64,000 nt of DNA from Cherax quadricarinatus (GCF_038502225.1 NC_091293.1:16697552-16761551), one strand, 5' to 3'. Positions 31,775 to 43,665 are shown, counted from the first letter of the stretch. Translations and numbers: made by a program. The notes: generated by a model from the sequence alone, not told the origin.

Positions 31775-33440
31775 GAAGATCGACAATCCAAATGATTTCT
31801 TCATGAATGAGCCTCAAAACTCCATCTATGTATGCCAGATTTCCGACATTACCCTAACTCCGATAGACTTCGAAAAAGTCATTGACAACATGCCAATGCA
31901 CTCAGCCCCAGGGCCAGACTCGTGAAACTCTTTGTTCATTACGAACTACAAGAAACCCCTTTCACGTGTCCTAAGTACACTATGGAGAAGGAGCTTAGAC
32001 ACGGGTGAAATTCCAGTCACTTAAAACAACGGATATAGCCCCACTCCATAAAGGTGGCAGCAAAGTATTAGCTAAGAACTATAGACCAATAGCTCTAACA
32101 TCCCACATCATAAAAATCTTTAAAAGAGTGCTAAGAAGCAGGATTGCAAACCACCTGGATTACCAAAAACTGCACAATACAGGGCAACATGGGTACAGGG
32201 CAGGTCGCTCCTGTCTCTCGCAGGATGCACTGGTAGAAAAACAGAATGCGATCATGGCGTAATAGCGCACAAAATACGTGCTAAAGGAATAACCGGCAAA
32301 GTGGGGAGATGGATTTTCAACTTCCTAGCCAATCGAACGCAAAAAGTAGTGGTCATGAGTTAAATCGGAAGCTGCCATAGTGAAAAGCTCTGTTCGACAA
32401 GGCACAGTACTCGCCCCCATTCTGTTCCTCATCCTCATATCAGACATAGACAGAGATGTAATCCACAGCACGTGTCATCCTTTGCAGACGATACTAGGAT
32501 CTGCACGAGACTCATCTATTGAGGATAAGGTTAACCTCCAAGAAGATATAAACCAAGTTTTCCAATGGGCAACGGGAAACAATGTGTTCAATGAGGACAA
32601 ATTCCAACTACTCCGTTATGGAAAACTGGAGGAGATAATAACTAGAACAGAGTATACTACAAACTTTGGCCATACAATAGAGTGGAAAAATAGTGTAAGG
32701 GACCTGGGAATGGTAAAGTCTGAGGCTCTCACTTTCAAAGATCACAACAGTGCCACGATCACAGGTGCAAAGAAAATGATAGGATGGAAAATGAGAACGT
32801 TCAAAACGAGAGATGCCAAGCCAATGATGATCCTTTTCAAATCACTTATTCTCTCTAGGCTGGAATACTGTTGTACATTAACATCTCCGTTCAAAGCAGG
32901 TGAAATTGCAGATCTAGAGAGTGTACAGAGAATCTTTACTGCATGTATAAGTTCTATCAAAAACCTTAACTACTGGGAACGCTTGCAAGCACTTGACTTG
33001 TACTCGTTGGAACGCAGGAGAGAGATATATCATAATCTACACTTGGAAAATCCTAGAAGGAATGGTCCAGAATCTGCACACACAAATCACTCCCTACGAA
33101 AGTAAAAGACTGGGCAGGTGATGCAAAATGCCCCCAATTAAAAGTAGGGGCGCCATTGGTACACTAAGGGAAAACACCATAAGTGTCCGGGGCCCAAGAC
33201 TGTTCAACAGCCTCCCACCAAGCATAAGGGGAATTACCAATAGATCCCTGGCTGCCTTCAAGAGGGAGCTGAACAGATACCTAAAGTCGGTGCCGAATAA
33301 GCCGGGCTGTGGTTTGCACGTTGGACTACGTGCGGCTAGTAGTAACAGCCTGGTTGATTAGGCCCTGATCCACCGGGAGGCCTGGTCGTGGACCGGGCCG
33401 CGGGGGCGTTGATCCCCGGAATGACCTCCAGGTAGACTCC
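31775..33440 (+). mobile_element. Decayed LINE (second family) with GC-rich 3' tail
   Basis: A 5'-truncated non-LTR retrotransposon. It starts in the RT domain (SAPGPD motif region near 31900) and runs through the RT end, a C-terminal region and a 3' tail containing GGGCCGCGGGGGCGTTGATC and a doubled CTCCAGGTAGA. The same tail is found at 38900-39029 (+), 62978-63232 (-) and 63435-64000 (-), defining a family separate from the CR1 at 55.4 kb. It lies in the large intron of the NDRG-like gene, antisense to it. Confidence 0.85.
31900..33361 (+). pseudogene. RT pseudogene of the second LINE family
   Basis: Fragments in different frames show NYRPIALTSHIIKIF and QHGYRAGRSCLSQ (32083-32225), then KVGRWIFNFLANRTQKVVV (near 32300-32355), then VRQGTVLAPILFLILISDI (32389-32450, normally GVPQG). 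The catalytic FADD is encoded at 32481-32492 but in a different frame from the surrounding sequence. RT motif A (the FxKAFD region) appears deleted between about 32240 and 32260, because the text jumps from the GRSC region to the HGVIAHK region. A C-terminal piece with VRGPRLFNSLPPSIRG is open at 33128-33361. Frameshifts, stops and the deletion make it non-functional. Confidence 0.83.
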
Positions 33441-33595
33441 AGGTAGATATCTGTTGGTGTATATCCAATGAAAGATATATATCTCTCGATGGATATACAC
33501 AGATATACACATCTCGGTGTGTATACGTCTGGTTCAGGGCCGATTTATTGGGAACGATCTTATCAAAGTTTAAAGTTTGTCATAGTGGAGCCCGA

Positions 33596-33903
33596 GCTGA
33601 GAGAGAGAGAGATGGGGAGAGAGAGGGAGGGAGAGAGGGGGGATGGAGAGGCGGCGAGAGAGAGGGGGGGGGGAGGGGGGAGAGAGAGAGAGGGGGGAGA
33701 GAGAGAGAGGGGAGAGACAGGCGGGGAGAGAGAGGTGGGAGAAAGAGAGGGGGGAGAGACAGGCGGGGAGAGAGAGGGGGGAAGAGACAGGCGGGGAGAG
33801 AGAGAGAGGGGAGAGACAGGCGGGGAGAGAGAGAGGGGGGAGAGACAGGCGGGGAGAGAGAGAGGGGGGAGGGACAGGCGGGGAGAGAGAGAGGGGGGGG
33901 AGG
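33596..33903. repeat. Purine-only low-complexity tract
   Basis: About 300 bp of GAGAGAGGGG-type sequence, with a roughly 28-bp sub-repeat marked by GAGACAGGCGGGGAGAGA. Arginine/glutamate/glycine-rich frames on the plus strand and serine/proline/leucine-rich ones on the minus strand are artefacts of composition. 33904-34205 holds nothing I recognise apart from repeated GAAGCTTATA words near 34145-34205. Confidence 0.93.
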
Positions 33904-34205
33904 GGGTATAGATGGTTCCTAAACTGCCATTATTTTGATAGTGAGACACACCTGCGCAGTACTGCCAGATCGATGTTAACAGCAGTGGGAACAAGTGTTG
34001 CCACAAGTGGCGCCTCACTCTCCTCTTCACTCCTCCAACACAAGAAACAAATGCGTAAATACATCAACAAAGACAGAAATACAAAAACAAGTAAATTTGG
34101 GAGAAACGAATGAAAAGTGCTTAAGACAAACTGAAATTTAAATAACAACGAAGCTTATAAAATTAAGCTTTTACAACGAAGCATATATAGCGAAGCTTAT
34201 ACAAT

Positions 34206-34539
34206 GAAGCTCATATAAGAACATAATGGAGGAACACTGCAGGAGACCTACTGGCTCATACAAGGCAGATCCTTATCAAAATCACTAATGGATTTGTCCA
34301 CCCCGTTCCCAAAGTTATCCTAGAATCTGCTGTTGTATCCCAGACACCAGACAAACCCAGCCCCTCCCACTACCATCTTTGTCCAGTCTTTGTTAACACC
34401 TCCCCATTATCTTAGCAAAACCAATACTTACTAGATCTAAATTGATCTAACTTAAATCCGTTATTTCTGGTTCTTACCTGATTTGATATTCTCAGTATTT
34501 TACTAATATTATTTTAGTCATCCTTTTGTGTATGTTGTC
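34206..34539 (-). mobile_element. Diverged CR1 3' fragment
   Basis: Plus-strand ATAAGAACATAATGGAGG, AACACTGCAGGAG and CCTACTGGCTCAT match the CR1 3' end as at 5651-5872, so the copy is on the minus strand. The part beyond about 34300 is only loosely similar and its limit is uncertain. A SINE interrupts the region at 34553. Confidence 0.6.
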
Positions 34540-34552
34540 TCCAAGTGAAGCC

Positions 34553-34717
34553 CCCTCAAGGAAGGTTCCTTGATGTTGGTGAGGGGCTCTTGATTTAGGG
34601 AATTGGATCTGTGCTCCAGTTCCCCAAATTAAGCCTGAATGCCTTCCACATCCCCCTCCCCAGGCGCTGTATAATCCTCCGGGTTTAGCGCTTCCCCCTT
34701 GATTGTAATAATAATAA
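34553..34717 (+). mobile_element. SINE-like insertion with 13-bp target duplication
   Basis: 165 bp between perfect direct repeats TCCAAGTGAAGCC (34540-34552 and 34718-34730). It ends in a TAATAATAA tail, as in LINE-mobilised SINEs. It contains CCTTGATGTTGGTGAGG and GATTTAGGGAATTGGATC. No clear A/B boxes, so the source RNA is unknown. Confidence 0.8.
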
Positions 34718-34905
34718 TCCAAGTGAAGCCTCACTAGTCATGTACACAGCTGGAAAATAACTTCTGGACTCCTGTTACTTATACTTCTTCATATAAATCC
34801 AAGTAATCTGTTAACCTTGTTGCGCACATAATGAAGCTTATAACAGAGAGGTTCTTACCGTCAAGCTTCGTATAAGCCTTGTTAATAGACACCTTAAAGT
34901 TGGAC

Positions 34906-35889
34906 TAGAAAGTCACGTGAGCAAACACTAGGATATATTTATTAGAAAACGTTTCGGTCCCGGGATCTTGATCACTTCTAACATACTGAGGTTAAAAAGA
35001 CTATATATAGGCACAGAATGAGGTGTGAGTGACTCATTGTGACCTGAAGAATGTGAGGTAATGTGATCACGTGACTACTGTGCCCGCTTGAGTATCATGT
35101 GTGCCAATGTTTTAAAAAAATTGTAGTTTCCAGTATTATGTTCTATGGTGTCGGTGACGGTGATGAGCAAGGCTTCCCAGACTTCGTCTGTGTCGAGGCT
35201 TCCAGACTTCGTCTGTGTCGAGGCTTCCAGACTTCGTCTGTGTCGAGGCTTCCAGACTTCGTCTGTGTCGAGGCTTCCAGACTTCGTCTGTGTCGAGGCT
35301 TCCCAGACTTCGTCTGTGTCGAGGCTTCCAGACTTCGTCTGTGTCGAGGCTTCCAGACTTCGTCTGTGTCGAGGCTTCCAGACTTCGTCTGTGTCGAGGC
35401 TTCCCAGACTTCGTCTGTGTCGAGGCTTCCAGACTTCGTCTGTGTCGAGGCTTCCAGACTTCGTCTGTGTCGAGGCTTCCAGACTTCGTCTGTGTCGAGG
35501 CTTCCAGACTTCGTCTGTGTCGAGGCTTCCAGACTTCGTCTGTGTCGAGGCTTCCAGACTTCGTCTGTGTCGAGGCTTCCAGACTTCGTCTGTGTCGAGG
35601 CTTCCAGACTTCGTCTGTGTCGAGGCTTCCAGACTTCGTCTGTGTCGAGGCTTCCAGACTTCGTCTGTGTCGAGGCTTCCAGACTTCGTCTGTGTCGAGG
35701 CTTCCAGACATCGTCTGCGTCTAAGGTGTTATAGGGCGAGGATGAGCCGTGTCTCATGCCAGTTCAGTGTCCCGTGGAGTCCCTGTGGATGACACCGTCT
35801 TTTCAACCTGTGTGTTAGAAGTGATCAAGGACTCAGGACCGAAACGTTTTCTGATAATATGTCCTAGCTTTTGCTTACGTGTCTTTCTA
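34906..35889. mobile_element. Terminal-inverted-repeat unit enclosing a 25-bp minisatellite
   Basis: Arms of about 80 bp (34906-34985 and 35811-35889) are inverted copies with scattered mismatches. Each reads, from inside to outside, GAAGTGATCAAG, a short GC stem, GGACCGAAACGTTTTCT, then a TCCTAG...TTGCT-ACGTG-CTTTCTA end. The centre is unique sequence plus a 25-bp array. There is no transposase. The outer flanks both carry GAAGCTT-type words. The arm ends resemble Penelope-type terminal modules, so it may be an inverted pair of such termini, not a DNA transposon. Confidence 0.75.
35171..35722. repeat. 25-bp minisatellite inside the inverted repeats
   Basis: About 22 units containing CTTCCAGACTTCGTCTGTG and TCGAGG; three units have an extra C. 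With no stop in any frame of the unit, four overlapping repetitive frames of 169-215 codons open on the two strands; they are not considered genes. Confidence 0.95.
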
Positions 35890-36110
35890 AACCACCGTGA
35901 AGCTTACACAGTGAAAATCATAAAATAAGGCTTTTGCAACGAAGCTTAACCGGGTGTACTGTATAATGTTATGGCTTCTTATACCAACATTCTGCCGAGA
36001 AAATTTGTGTCAACAGTCGCTCAAGTAACGCAAGAATTTCCTTCATGTAGAAAAAGATCAAAGATTTAAAAAAAGTTGGTCTAATTTATTTAGGCAGCGA
36101 GTTACTAAGC

Positions 36111-38825
36111 CTGAGCAGACAGCAGCAGGCAGCACCTTACTAGGCTGCAGCAGCAGGCAGCACCTTACTAGGCTGCAGCAGCAGACAGCACCTTACTAGG
36201 CTGCAGCAGCAGGCAGCACTTTACTAGGCTGCAGCAGCAGACAGCACCTTACTAGGTTGCAGCAGCAGGCAGCACCTTACTAGGCTGCAGCAGCAGGCAG
36301 CACTTTACTAGGCTGCAGCAGCAGGCAGCACCTTACTAGGCTGCAGCAGCAGACAGCACCTTACTAGGTTGCAGCAGCAGGCAGCACCTTACTAGGCTGC
36401 AGCAGCAGGCAGCACCTTACTAGGCTGCAGCAGCAGGCAGCACCTTACTAGGCTGCAGCAGCAGGCAGCACCTTACTAGGCTGCAGCACCAGGCAGCACC
36501 TTACTAGGCTGCAGCAGCAGGCAGCACCTTACTAGGCTGCAGCAGCAGGCAGCACCTTACTAGGCTGCAGCACCAGGCAGCACCTTACTAGGCTGCAGCA
36601 GCAGGCAGCACCTTTCTAGGCTGCAGCACCTTTCTAGGCTGCAGCAGCAGGCAGCACCTTACTAGGCTGCAGCAGCAGGCAGCACCTTACTAGGCTGCAG
36701 CAGCAGGCAGCACCTTACTAGGCTGCAGCAGCAGGCAGCACCTTACTAGGACGCAGCAGCAGGCAGCACCTTACTAGGCTGCAGCAGCAGGCAGCACCTT
36801 ACTAGGCTGCAGCAGCAGGCAGCACCTTTCTAGGCTGCAGCACCTTTCTAGGCAGCAGCAGCAGGCAGCACCTTTCTAGGCTGCAGCAGGCAGCACCTTC
36901 CTCGGCTGCAGCAGGCAGCACCTTCCTAGGCTGCAGCAGGCAGCACCTTCCTAGGCTGCAGCAGGCAGCACCTACCTAGGTTGATGCAGGCAGCACCTTC
37001 CTAGGCTGCAGCAGGCAGCACCTTCCTAGGCTGCAGCAGGCAGCACCTTCCTAGGCTGCAGCAGGCAGCACCTTCCTAGGCTGCAGCAGGCAGCACCTTC
37101 CTAGGCTGCAGCAGGCAGCACCTTCCTAGACTGCAGCAGGCAGCACCTTCCTAGGTTGCAGCAGGCAGCACCTTCCTAGGCTGCAGCAGGCAGCACCTTC
37201 CTAGGCTGCAGCAGGCAGCACCTTCCTAGGCTGCAGCAGGCAGCACCTTCCTAGGCTGTAGCAGGCAGCACCTTCCTAGGCTGCAGCAGGCAGCACCTTT
37301 CTAGGCTGCAGCAGGCAGCACCTTCCTAGGCTGCAGCAGGCAGCACCTTCCTAGGCTGCAGCAGGCAGCACCTTCCTAGGCTGCAGCAGGCAGCACCTTC
37401 CTAGGCTGCAGCAGGCAGCACCTTCCTAGGCTGCAGCAGGCAGCACCTTCCTAGGCTGCAGCAGGCAGCACCTTCCTAGGCTGCAGCAGGCAGCACCTTC
37501 CTAGACTGCAGCAGGCAGCACCTTCCTAGGTTGCAGCAGGCAGCACCTTCCTAGGCTGCAGCAGGCAGCACCTTCCTAGGCTGCAGCAGGCAGCACCTTC
37601 CTAGGCTGCAGCAGGCAGCACCTTCCTAGGCTGTAGCAGGCAGCACCTTCCTAGGCTGCAGCAGGCAGCACCTTTCTAGGCTGCAGCAGGCAGCACCTTC
37701 CTAGGCTGCAGCAGGCAGCACCTTCCAAGGCTGCAGCAGGCAGCACCTTCCTAGGCTGCAGCAGGCAGCACCTTCCAAGGCTGCAGCAGGCAGCACCTTC
37801 CAAGGCTGCAGCAGGCAGCACCTTCCTAGGCTGCAGCAGGCAGCACCTTCCTAGGCTGCAGCAGGCACCACCTTCCTAGGCTGCAGCAGGCAGCACCTTC
37901 CTAGGCTGCAGCAGGCAGCACCTTCCTAGGCTGCAGCAGGCAGCACCTTCCAAGGCTGCAGCAGGCAGCACCTTCCAAGGCTGCAGCAGGCAGCACCTTC
38001 CAAGGCTGCAGCAGGCAGCACCTTCCTAGGCTGCAGCAGGCAGCACCTTCCTAGGCTGCAGCAGGCAGCACCTTCCTAGGCTGCAGCAGGCAGCACCTTC
38101 CAAGGCTGCAGCAGGCAGCACCTTCCAAGGCTGCAGCAGGCAGCACCTTCCAAGGCTGCAGCAGGCAGCACCTTCCTAGGCTGCAGCAGGCAGCACCTTC
38201 CTAGGCTGCAGCAGGCAGCACCTTCCTAGGCTGCAGCAGGCAGCACCTTCCTAGGCTGCAGCAGGCAGCACCTTCCTAGGCTGCAGCAGGCAGCACCTTC
38301 CTAGGCTGCAGCAGGCAGCACCTTCCTAGGCTGCAGCAGGCAGCACCTTCCTAGGCTGCAGCAGGCAGCACCTTCCAAGGCTGCAGCAGGCAGCACCTTC
38401 CAAGGCTGCAGCAGGCAGCACCTTCCAAGGCTGCAGCAGGCAGCACCTTCCTAGGCTGCAGCAGGCAGCACCTTCCTAGGCTGCAGCAGGCAGCACCTTC
38501 CTAGGCTGCAGCAGGCAGCACCTTCCAAGGCTGCAGCAGGCAGCACCTTCCAAGGCTGCAGCAGGCAGCACCTTCCTAGGCTGCAGCAGGCAGCACCTTC
38601 CTAGGCTGCAGCAGGCAGCACCTTCCTAGGCTGCAGCAGGCAGCACCTTCCTAGGCTGCAGCAGGCAGCACCTTCCTAGGCTGCAGCAGGCAGCACCTTC
38701 CTAGGCTGCAGCAGGCAGCACCTTCCTAGGCTGCAGCAGGCAGCACCTTCCTAGGCTGCAGCAGGCAGCACCTTCCTAGGCTGCAGCAGGCAGCACCTTC
38801 CTAGGCTGCAGCAGGCAGCACCTTC
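36111..38825. repeat. 28-bp to 25-bp minisatellite
   Basis: About 107 units with CTGCAG, CAGGCAGCACCTT and CTAGG. The left part (to about 36850) uses a 28-bp unit with an additional CAG and CCTTACTAGG. The right part uses a 25-bp unit with CCTTCCTAGG. A 375-bp (15-unit) higher-order repeat is visible: CTAGACTGCA at 37126 and 37501, CTAGGTTGCA at 37151 and 37526, CTAGGCTGTA at 37251 and 37626. Confidence 0.96.
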
Positions 38826-38863
38826 ATGTGTGTGTGTTAACTCAGAGGTTAACTAAGTTAACA

Positions 38864-38885
38864 AACTTGAAGAGCTCTTCAAGTT
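38864..38885. other. Perfect 22-nt palindrome
   Basis: Centred on GAGCTC, with arms AACTTGAAGAG and its complement and no spacer, just after the end of the 25-bp array. Could extrude as a hairpin or be chance. Confidence 0.7.
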
Positions 38886-38899
38886 AGTTCGTTATCATC

Positions 38900-39029
38900 C
38901 AGGTTGTGGTTCGTGCGGTGGATCGCGCGCGGCCAGCGGTAACAGCCTGGTTGATCAGGTCTTGGTCCACCAGGAGGGCGAGCCATTTACAGAGTCGCGG
39001 GGGCATTGACCCCCGGAAACGTCCTGACT
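38900..39029 (+). mobile_element. 3' tail of the second LINE family
   Basis: Contains GGTAACAGCCTGGTTGATCA and CGCGGGGGCATTGACCCCCG, matching the tail at 33340-33425. Only the 3' end is present. Confidence 0.8.
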
Positions 39030-39092
39030 GATTCCTTGGTTCTTGTTCTGTGATTGCAAAGTTATCTACTCTGATAACTAGGTTCTAGTCCT

Positions 39093-42000
39093 CTGGTAGT
39101 TATCACCTTGCTTGCAGTACTGGTAGTTATCACATTGCTTGCAGTACTGGTAGTTATCACATTACTTGCAGTACTGGTAGTTATCACATTGCTTGCAGTA
39201 CTGGTAGTTATCACATTACTTGCAGTACTGGTAGTTATCACATTACTAGCAGTACTGGTAGTTATCACCTTGCTTGCAGTACTGGTAGTTATCACATTAC
39301 TTGCAGTACTGGTAGTTATCACATTGCTTGCAGTACTGGTAGTTATCACATTACTTGCAGTACTGGTAGTTATCACATTGCTTGCAGTACTGGTAGTTAT
39401 CACATTACTTGCAGTACTGGTAGTTATCACCTTGCTTGCAGTACTGGTAGTTATCACCTTGCTTGCAGTACTGGTAGTTATCACCTTGCTTGCAGTACTG
39501 GTAGTTATCACATTGCTTGCAGTACTGGTAGTTATCACATTACTTGCAGTACTGGTAGTTATCACATTACTTGCAGTACTGGTAGTTATCACATTACTTG
39601 CAGTACTGGTAGTTATCACATTGCTTGCAGTACTGGTAGTTATCACATTACTTGCAGTACTGGTAGTTATCACATTACTAGCAGTACTGGTAGTTATCAC
39701 CTTGCTTGCAGTACTGGTAGTTATCACCTTGCTTGCAGTACTGGTAGTTATCACATTGCTTGCAGTACTGGTAGTTATCACATTACTTGCAGTACTGGTA
39801 GTTATCACATTACTTGCAGTACTGGTAGTTATCACATTGCTTGCAGTACTGGTAGTTATCACATTACTTGCAGTACTGGTAGTTATCACCTTGCTTGCAG
39901 TACTGGTAGTTATCACCTTGCTTGCAGTACTGGTAGTTATCACCTTGCTTGCAGTACTGGTAGTTATCACATTGCTTGCAGTACTGGTAGTTATCACATT
40001 GCTTGCAGTACTGGTAGTTATCACATTGCTTGCAGTACTGGTAGTTATCACATTGCTTGCAGTACTGGTAGTTATCACCATGCTTGCAGTACTGGTAGTT
40101 ATCACCTTGCTTGCAGTACTGGTAGTTATCACCTTGCTTGCAGTACTGGTAGTTATCACCTTGCTTGCAGTACTGGTAGTTATCACATTGCTTGCAGTAC
40201 TGGTAGTTATCACATTGCTTGCAGTACTGGTAGTTATCACATTGCTTGCAGTACTGGTAGTTATCACATTGCTTGCAGTACTGGTAGTTATCACCTTGCT
40301 TGCAGTACTGGTAGTTATCACATTGCTTGCAGTACTGGTAGTTATCACCTTGCTTGCAGTACTGGTAGTTATCACATTACTTGCAGTACTGGTAGTTATC
40401 ACATTACTTGCAGTACTGGTAGTTATCACATTGCTTGCAGTACTGGTAGTTATCACCTTGCTTGCAGTACTGGTAGTTATCACCTTGCTTGCAGTACTGG
40501 TAGTTATCACCTTGCTTGCAGTACTGGTAGTTATCACATTGCTTGCAGTACTGGTAATCACATTACTTGCAGTACTGGTAGTTATTACATTGCTTGCAGT
40601 ACTGGTAGTTATTACATTGCTTGCAGTACTGGTAGTTATTACATTGCTTGCAGTACTGGTAGTTATCACCTTGCTTGCAGTACTGGTAGTTATCACCTTG
40701 CTTGCAGTACTGGTAGTTATCACATTACTTGCAGTACTGGTAGTTATTACATTGCTTGCAGTACTGGTAGTTATCACCTTGCTTGCAGTACTGGTAGTTA
40801 TCACATTACTTGCAGTACTGGTAGTTATTACATTGCTTGCAGTACTGGTAGTTATCACCTTGCTTGCAGTACTGGTAGTCACCTTGCTTGCAATACTGGT
40901 AGTTATCACCTTGCTTGCAGTACTGGTAGTTATCACCTTGCTTGCAGTACTGGTAGTTATCACCTTGCTTGCAGTACTGGTAGTTATCACCTTGCTTGTA
41001 GTACTGGTAGTTATCACCTTGCTTGCAGCACTGGTAGTTATCACCTTGCTTGCAGTACTGGTAGTTATCACCTTGCTTGCAGTACTGGTAGTTATCACCT
41101 TGCTTGTAGTACTGGTAGTTATGACTTTGCTTGCAGTACTGGTAGTTATCACATTGCTTGCAGTACTGGTAATTTCATTGCTTGCAGTACTGGTAGTTAT
41201 CACCTTGCTTGCAGTACTGGTAGTTGTCACCTTGCCTGCAGTACTGGTAGTTATCACCTTGCTTGCAGTACTGGTAGTTATCACCTTGCTTGCAGTACTG
41301 GTAGTTATCACCTTGCTTGCAGTACTGGTAGTTATCACCCTGCTTGCAGCACTCGTAGTTATCATCTTGCTTGCAGTACTGGTAATCACCTTGCTTGCAG
41401 TACTGGTAGTTATCACCTTGTTTGCAGTACTGGTAGTTATCACTTTGCTTGCAGCACTGGCAGTTATCACCTTGCTTGCAGTACTGGTAGTTATCACCTT
41501 GCTTTCAGTACTGGTAGTTATCACCTTGCTTGCAGTACTGATAGTTATCACCTTGCTTGCAGTACTGGTAGTTATCACCTTGCTTGCAGTACTGGTTATC
41601 ACATTGCTTGCAGTACTGGTGGTTATCACATTGCTTGCAGTACTGGTAGTTATCACCTTGCTTGCAGTATGGTAGTTATCTCCTTGCTTGCAGCACTGGT
41701 AGTTATCACCTTGCTTGCAGTACTGGTAGTTATCACCTTGCTTGCAGTACTGGTAGTTATCACCTTGCTTGCAGTACTGGTAGTTATCACCTTGCTTGTA
41801 GTACTGGTAGTTATCACCTTGCTTGCAGTACTGGTAGTTGTCACCTTGCCTGCAGTACTGGTAGTTATCACATTGCTTGCAGTACTGGTAGTTATCACCT
41901 TGCTTGCAGTACTGGTAGCTATCACCTTGCTTGCAGCACTGGTAGTTATCACCTTGCTTGCAGTACTGGTAGTTGTCACCTTGCTTGCAGTACTGCTAAT

Positions 42001-42410
42001 TATCACCTTGCTTGCAGTATGGTAGCTATCACCTTGCTTGCAGTACTGGTAGTTATCACCTTGCTTGCAGTACTGGTAGTTATCACATTGCTCGCAGTAC
42101 TGGTAGTTATCACCTTGCTTGCAGTACTGGTAGTTATCACCTTGCTTGCAGTACTGGTAGTTATCACCTTGCTTGCAGTACTGGTAGTTATCACCTTGCT
42201 TGCAGTACTGGTAGTTATCACCTTGCTTGCAGTACTGGTAGTTATCACCTTGCTTGCAGTACTGGTAGTTATCACCTTGCTTGCAGTACTGGTAGTTATC
42301 ACCTTGCTTGCAGTACTGGTAGTTATCACCTTGCTTGCAGTACTGGTAGTTATCACCTTGCTTGCAATACTGGCAGTTATCACCTTGCTTGCAATACTGG
42401 CAGTTATCAT
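39093..42410. repeat. 27-bp minisatellite, open on both strands
   Basis: About 123 units containing TTGCTTGCAGTACTGGTAG and TTATCACC. Being a multiple of 3 without stops, the unit gives a plus-strand frame repeating LAVLVVITL (855 codons) and a minus-strand frame repeating ITTSTASKV (864 codons). Occasional units shortened by 3 bp keep the frame until about 41660, where 1-bp changes break it. No exon-like context, so treated as satellite. Confidence 0.95.
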
Positions 42411-42469
42411 AGTCTCTAACACGTGAGTCTGCGTGGTTATCTTTCTTTCATAAACAATATCACTATATT

Positions 42470-43138
42470 CTTGTGTTCAGTCTCACCGCAGCTACAAGGA
42501 AGATCTTGTGTTCAGTCTCACAGCAGCTACAAGGAAGATCTTGTGTTCAGTCTCACAGCAGCTACAAGGAAGATCTTGTGTTCAGTCTCACAGCAGCTAC
42601 AAAGAAGATCTTGTGTTCAGTCTCACAGCAGCTACAAGGAAGATCTTGTGTTCAGTCTCACAGCAGCTACAAGGAAGATCTTGTGTTCAGTCTCACAGCA
42701 GCTACAAGGAAGATCTTGTGTTCAGTCTCACAGCAGCTACAAAGAAGATCTTGTGTTCAGTCTCACAGCAGCTACAAGGAAGATCTTGTGTTCAGTCTCA
42801 CAGCAGCTACAAGGAAGATCTTGTGTTCAGTCTCACAGCAGCTACAAAGAAGATCTTGTGTTCAGTCTCACAGCAGCTACAAGGAAGATCTTGTGTTCAG
42901 TCTCACAGCAGCTACAAGGAAGATCTTGTGTTCAGTCTCACAGCAGCTACAAGGAAGATCTTGTGTTCAGTCTCACAGCAGCTACAAGGAAGATCTTGTG
43001 TTCAGTCTCACAGCAGCTACAAGGAAGATCTTGTGTTCAGTCTCACAGCAGCTACAAGGAAGATCTTGTGTTCAGTCTCACAGCAGCTACAAGGAAGATC
43101 TTGTGTTCAGTCTCACAGCAGCTACAAGGAAGATCTTT
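42470..43138. repeat. 35-bp minisatellite
   Basis: About 19 highly uniform units containing TTCAGTCTCACAGCAGCTAC and AAGGAAGATCTTGTG; the only common variant is AAAGAAG. Very low divergence suggests recent expansion. The following 43139-43389 is AT-rich with no feature recognised. Confidence 0.96.
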
Positions 43139-43389
43139 TCATAAGATATGTCAATTATATCATCTTTTCCCAGTCAATTGTCAACCATTTTTTGTAGGAA
43201 GAGTTTATCATGTATCATCATTTATCAGTTACCTTATTTTCGTGTAATGGACGGAGTGTTTCCTCAGTGGAATTTATTTCTCAGTTTCTCCACTGAATGT
43301 TATGTTTATTTAAGTGAAGGTCACACTGAATGAGATATACCTCTACTTTTGATGTCTTGAATGAGTTGAGAGAGTTTTTCTGCTGCCAG

Positions 43390-43665
43390 AGCCCGGTCAT
43401 GGGCCAGTCTTGTCTAGTGCTTGCTTGGTCAACCAGGCTGTTACTGCTGGTGGCCCGATGACCCACATATCTACCACTGACTGGTTGATCTGGCACCTGG
43501 TGTAAGATACTTGTTTAGTTTCCTCTTGAAAACTTCCATACTTGTTCCAGCAGCGTTGCTGACGTCTTCTGGTAAGATGTTGAGTAATGTGGACTCTTAG
43601 TTGAGTGTACTGGCCTGGCCAGTACATGATCATCTTGCCGCCTCCATGTTCCCGTCTTAGTCGCA
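43390..43665 (-). mobile_element. Diverged fragment of the second LINE family
   Basis: Plus-strand GGTCAACCAGGCTGTTACTG parallels 63065-63085. Read on the minus strand the LINE 3' tail is preceded by C-terminal coding remnants (WNKYGSFQEE). No intact frame. Confidence 0.6.

Noticed and set aside
33563..34030. Arg/Glu-rich and Ser/Pro/Leu-rich proteins
   Set aside because: Pure composition effect of a GA/GGGG low-complexity tract.
34906..35889. Classical DNA transposon (MITE) with terminal inverted repeats
   Set aside because: The arms are long and imperfect, no target duplication is obvious, and the arm sequence resembles Penelope-type termini; kept as an unclassified inverted-repeat unit.
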